Positions 60,842 to 64,000 of a stretch of 64,000 nt of DNA are shown piece by piece; the stretch's first letter is position 1, and every line of letters starts with the position of its first letter. Origin of the DNA: an uncultured Propionibacterium sp. Its GTDB lineage: Bacteria > Actinomycetota > Actinomycetes > Propionibacteriales > Propionibacteriaceae. A program made the translations under genes and the position numbers. Under the pieces are notes generated by a model, which ran no database searches, had not been told where the DNA came from, and was given only the letters and a program-made list of their open reading frames with translations. Location: the NCBI GenBank assembly GCA_938036835.1, contig CALHWB010000052.1, forward strand, positions 124,001 through 188,000, written 5' to 3'.

Positions 60842-62476
60842 TCAGCTCCGATTCTGCTTGACGATACGTTGCTGATGGATATCCGAGTCGGTCACCTCGG
60901 GAACATCGACCTCGCCCAGCAACAGGCCAGCGGAGGTTCGGAAGGTAGCCTTGAAGGACGACATCTGCCCGCCGATCTGTTCCAAACCGACGTCGTCCAG
61001 TTGCCCGGTCTGGGTGAGCTTCGACAGCAGTTCCGAATTGTGCCGCAGATGGTCCAGGAACTCCCGCTCGAACCGAGCGATATCGCCCACCGGCACCTCA
61101 TCCAACTGACCGGTGGTCCCGGCCCAGATGAGCGCCACCTGCTCGGCCATGGGCATAGGAGAGTACTGCGGCTGACGCAGCAATTCCATCAGCCGCGCCC
61201 CGCGCTCAAGCTGGTGTTTGGAGGCATCATCCAGGTCGGAGGCGAACATCGCGAACGCCTGCATGTCGCGGTATTGAGCCAGCGAGATCTTGAGGGTCCC
61301 GGCCACCTTCTTCATCGCCTTGGTCTGTGCGGCGCCGCCCACTCGGGAAACCGAGATGCCGACATCAACCGCAGGACGCTGATTGGCGTTGAACAGATCG
61401 GATTGCAGGAAGATCTGGCCGTCGGTGATCGAGATGACATTGGTCGGGATATAGGCCGACACGTCGTTGGCCTTGGTCTCCACGATCGGCAGTCCGGTCA
61501 TCGAACCACCACCCAGCTCGTCCGACAGTTTCGCGCAACGCTCCAGTAGACGCGAGTGCAGGTAGAAAACGTCGCCCGGATAGGCCTCCCGGCCGGGCGG
61601 ACGGCGCAACAGCAACGACATCGCCCGATAGGCCTCAGCCTGCTTGGTCAGGTCGTCGAACACGATCAGCACATGGCGTCCCTGATACATCCAATGCTGC
61701 CCGATGGCCGAACCGGAATACGGGGCGATATATTTGAAACCCGCCGGATCGGAGGCCGGCGAGTTGACGATGGTGGTGTATTCCATCGCCCCGGCCTTCT
61801 GAAGGACATCGTGGACTTCGGCCACCGTGGAGTTCTTCTGTCCCACGGCGACATAGATGCACAGCACCTGCTGTTTGGGATCGCCGGTGCGCCAGTTGGC
61901 CTTCTGATTGAGGATGGTGTCGATCGCGATGGCGGTCTTGCCGGTTTTGCGGTCACCAATGATCAACTGCCGCTGGCCACGGCCGATCGGGGTCATGGCA
62001 TCGATGGCCTTCAAGCCTGTCGCCAGCGGTTCGCAGACTTCCTGGCGGGCCATCACGCCGGCGGCTTGCAGTTCCAAAGGACGCCGCTCGGCTACCCCGG
62101 TGATCGGCCCGAGGCCATCGATCGGGTTGCCCATCGCGTCCACGACTCGCCCGAGATAGCCATCCCCCACTGGCACCGAAAGGATCTCACCGGTGCCGGT
62201 CACCCGAGAGCCCTCGTCGATGCCCTCAGACTCCCCAAGCACCACCACACCGATCTCGCGTGGCTCCAGGTTCAGCGCAATGCCCAGTGCCCCATTCTCG
62301 AAGCGCAACAGTTCGTTCGCCATGGCCGAAGGCAGACCAGACACCCGGGCGATCCCATCGCCCGAGGTGATCACCGTGCCGACTTCCTGTCGCGCACTGG
62401 TCGCAGGGGTATAGCTTTGGGCGAAGGTGCTCAGTGCGGCACGAATCTCATCGGGGCGAATCGTCAGTTCCGCCAT
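60842..62476 (-). CDS. atpA: ATP synthase subunit alpha
   Basis: Non-catalytic nucleotide-binding F1 subunit. It has 544 residues. The P-loop is GDRKTGKT at 174-181, and LIVFDDLTKQAEAYR, PPGREAYPGDVFYLHSRLLERCAK and SVSRVGGAAQTKAMK are all typical. ATG at 62476 has GGAGAGGACGCC upstream; the frame is open 21 codons further but lacks similarity. A C-terminal extension of about 30 residues is present relative to E. coli, as in other actinobacteria. Confidence 0.98.
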   Translation of the reverse strand: MAELTIRPDEIRAALSTFAQSYTPATSARQEVGTVITSGDGIARVSGLPSAMANELLRFENGALGIALNLEPREIGVVVLGESEGIDEGSRVTGTGEILSVPVGDGYLGRVVDAMGNPIDGLGPITGVAERRPLELQAAGVMARQEVCEPLATGLKAIDAMTPIGRGQRQLIIGDRKTGKTAIAIDTILNQKANWRTGDPKQQVLCIYVAVGQKNSTVAEVHDVLQKAGAMEYTTIVNSPASDPAGFKYIAPYSGSAIGQHWMYQGRHVLIVFDDLTKQAEAYRAMSLLLRRPPGREAYPGDVFYLHSRLLERCAKLSDELGGGSMTGLPIVETKANDVSAYIPTNVISITDGQIFLQSDLFNANQRPAVDVGISVSRVGGAAQTKAMKKVAGTLKISLAQYRDMQAFAMFASDLDDASKHQLERGARLMELLRQPQYSPMPMAEQVALIWAGTTGQLDEVPVGDIARFEREFLDHLRHNSELLSKLTQTGQLDDVGLEQIGGQMSSFKATFRTSAGLLLGEVDVPEVTDSDIHQQRIVKQNRS

Positions 62477-62516
62477 GGCGTCCTCTCCACTTCCTTGATT
62501 CCGCGTTGTCTTGCCG

Positions 62517-63287
62517 TCAGCCAATGAGGCTGCGGGCATGTTCGAGTCTTCCGATCAGGGTTCCGTCGATCAGTTCATCGCCGACCTGTATACGAACCCC
62601 GCCGAGTACCTCGGGGGCGATCTCCACCTCAACGTCGATCCCAACCCCGTAGATGCGCACCAGTTCGGCGCGCAGCCGGGCCAGTTGCCCTGCAGCTAAC
62701 GGCATCGCCACGGTGACGCGAGCTACCGCATGGTTGCGGATCTCCGCGGCCAGTTCAACCTGGGCGTCCAGTCGGCGAACCAGCGTCCGGCCATGCTCGC
62801 CGAGAGCCCGCCGGACCAACATCAAGGTGACCGGGCACGCCCGGCCGGCGAGCAGACCGCCGATCAGTTCCTGGCGTGCCGTCGTGTCGATGCCCGGGTC
62901 GGCCAGGGCCGTCTGCAGTTCGGGGTTCGCCTCGATTATCCGTGCGATCCGAAACAGCTCATCTTGAACCTGCTCCACCGGACTCGAGGCCAGCAGCACC
63001 CGCAACCCTGCCCGTTCGACCGCACCGATCAACTTGTCGGGATCGCTCAGGTGTCTGGTAAATAACTCGATAGCCGCTACCGGTGCTGCCGCCAGGCGAG
63101 CCCCGAACAGCTTCTTTGCCACCCGCGCACGCACCTCACCCGGCACGGTGGGATCACTCAGGGCGCTGCGCAGCCGATAATGCCCATCCAGCGCGTCGGC
63201 TACGTCGAACAGTGCCTGGGCATCGGCGGGTGTCAGCCGGAGTGCATCGAGTTGCGCATCCAGCGACTGTACCTGGGGTCGGTTCAT
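62517..63287 (-). CDS. atpH: ATP synthase delta subunit
   Basis: Stator subunit joining the peripheral stalk to F1. It has 256 residues, longer than the ~180 of E. coli but normal for actinobacteria. The C-terminal region shows ELAAEIRNHAVARVTVAMPL and the conserved VEIAPEVLGGVRIQVGDELIDGTLIGRL. ATG at 63287 overlaps the atpF stop by one base; GTG one codon upstream is an alternative. Confidence 0.95.
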   Translation of the reverse strand: MNRPQVQSLDAQLDALRLTPADAQALFDVADALDGHYRLRSALSDPTVPGEVRARVAKKLFGARLAAAPVAAIELFTRHLSDPDKLIGAVERAGLRVLLASSPVEQVQDELFRIARIIEANPELQTALADPGIDTTARQELIGGLLAGRACPVTLMLVRRALGEHGRTLVRRLDAQVELAAEIRNHAVARVTVAMPLAAGQLARLRAELVRIYGVGIDVEVEIAPEVLGGVRIQVGDELIDGTLIGRLEHARSLIG

Positions 63288-63886
63288 CACCGCTCCGCGC
63301 CATTCAGTGCGTCCGACACGTAATCGGGTACCGTCTTGGTTGGTTGGCTGGCCAATTCGCTGAGAAACCGATCGACCGTACGACTGGTACGTTGCGGGTC
63401 CAGTGATTCGCCGACGATTCGTTCGGCCAACTGCGTGGCCAGCAGACCGATTTCCAGCCGCAGTTCGCTGAACGCCTGTTCGCGTTCCACCCGGATCTGC
63501 TCCCGGGCACGGTCGAGCATTCGCTGGGTCTCGGCCTGCGCCTGGCAGCGCGCCTCGGCCAGCAGTTCGGCTGCCTGGGCACGGGACTCCTCGCGAACCC
63601 GGGCAGCATCTTCGCGAGAGGCTGCCAGCTGCGCCTGATAATGCTGTCTCATCTGGCTGGCCTCGGCCTTGATCTGCTGGGCCCGGTTGATCCCGCCCTC
63701 GATCTCGGACGACCGCCGCTGGTACATCGCCTCGAATCTGGGCACCACGAATCGCTGCACGCCGAAGGCCACGACCACAGCCAACACCAAACCAACCACG
63801 AATTCGGACAGATGTTCCGGGGCCAGCGGCCCCAGCGGGGTTTCCAGTGGAACCACTGCGATGCCGGTCATGGCGACGCCAATCAC
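63287..63886 (-). CDS. atpF: ATP synthase subunit b
   Basis: Peripheral stalk subunit. It has 199 residues. One membrane helix covers ~25-48 (EFVVGLVLAVVVAFGVQRFVVP), then a long charged coiled coil (EIEGGINRAQQIKAEASQMRQH onwards). GTG at 63886 overlaps the atpE stop by 4 bases (GTGA). An ATG five codons later is also possible. Confidence 0.93.
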   Translation of the reverse strand: MIGVAMTGIAVVPLETPLGPLAPEHLSEFVVGLVLAVVVAFGVQRFVVPRFEAMYQRRSSEIEGGINRAQQIKAEASQMRQHYQAQLAASREDAARVREESRAQAAELLAEARCQAQAETQRMLDRAREQIRVEREQAFSELRLEIGLLATQLAERIVGESLDPQRTSRTVDRFLSELASQPTKTVPDYVSDALNGAER

Positions 63887-64000
63887 TGGATTACGAAGGC
63901 CAGCACGAAGCCTAGAATCGCCAACGCCTCAACTACCGCGAAACCGATGTAGGCGGTACCCATCATGGCGCCGCGGGCCTCGGGCTGACGGGCCGTGCCG
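63883..64000 (-). CDS. atpE: ATP synthase subunit c, N-terminus cut by window edge
   Basis: Proteolipid of the Fo rotor ring. Only the C-terminal ~38 residues are in the window. They show ARQPEARGAMMG in the polar loop and the second helix AYIGFAVVEALAILGFVLAFVIQ. The ion-binding Glu sits in VVEAL, with no sodium-type residues next to it, so a proton-driven enzyme is likely. atpB would lie beyond the edge in the usual BEFHAGDC order. Confidence 0.92.
   Translation of the reverse strand, partial: GTARQPEARGAMMGTAYIGFAVVEALAILGFVLAFVIQ

Noticed and set aside
1..64000. Search for tRNA, rRNA, CRISPR arrays, insertion sequences, prophage or toxin-antitoxin genes
   Set aside because: No repeat arrays, transposase or integrase motifs, or tRNA-like foldable stretches were recognised by eye in any gap. 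The gaps are short and the gene content is housekeeping throughout.

Overview
The window is a stretch of high-GC actinobacterial chromosome made almost entirely of core metabolic and information-processing genes. No rRNA, tRNA, CRISPR array, insertion sequence, prophage or obvious foreign island was seen. Several traits point to a Propionibacteriaceae-like organism: a methylmalonyl-CoA epimerase very close in wording to the Propionibacterium shermanii enzyme, a PduO-type adenosyltransferase that supplies the mutase cofactor, GlgE-type glucan synthesis, a bifunctional-type PriA with no trpF beside it, and an NucS/EndoMS mismatch endonuclease. Family assignment rests on protein patterns recalled from knowledge, not on searches.

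Layout. 1-11.5 kb (minus strand): rel (truncated by the window edge), apt, secF, secD, yajC, ruvB, ruvA, ruvC with a LexA-like box, an Excalibur-domain protein, yebC and a GNAT protein. 11.5-16 kb (minus): hisD-hisC-hisB-hisH-priA. 16-21 kb: ybaK-like deacylase (plus), whose end overlaps a convergent membrane-protein gene, then dnaE (minus). 21.3-25.6 kb (plus): a fused EIIA-HPr-EI protein and its EIIBC partner, a complete PTS in two genes. 25.8-35.1 kb (minus): one long run gatC-gatA-gatB-hisI-trpE-trpC-trpB-trpA-lgt. 35.2-38.5 kb: ACT-domain protein, small membrane protein, MetE-like protein, mnmA, and a short cysteine desulfurase remnant. 38.6-51.1 kb: alpha-glucan block (glgX, glgP, glgE, glgB, pgm) with a Nudix protein and a thioredoxin-fold/TPR protein. 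51.2-57.5 kb: methylmalonyl-CoA epimerase, DivIVA-like coiled coil, nucS, a zinc-ribbon-like small protein, alpha/beta hydrolase, lipoprotein cyclophilin, cobalamin adenosyltransferase and a lipoate ligase with swapped domain order. 57.5-64 kb (minus): DUF2550 and the F1Fo ATP synthase genes atpE(partial)-F-H-A-G-D-C.

The blocks match several separate syntenic groups known from Mycobacterium tuberculosis: rel-apt-secFD-yajC-ruvBAC-yebC; his/trp/lgt; gatCAB with the ACT and MetE-like genes and mnmA; and atp-DUF2550-cobO-nucS-mce-Trx-glgBEP. Here they lie side by side, with ligA, hisF, trpF and a full iscS missing from their usual places.

No new defence or biosynthetic system was found. The most interesting signals are a recurrent -10-like TANNNT hexamer placed 6-7 nt before a start codon at six genes (probable leaderless transcripts), one of them in an overlapping divergent glgP/glgE promoter built on a 12-bp palindrome; the LexA-like box before ruvCAB; the truncated cysteine desulfurase before mnmA; a second IIB-like domain without its phosphocysteine in the PTS permease; a half-GNAT-Nudix fusion; and the domain-swapped lipoate ligase.
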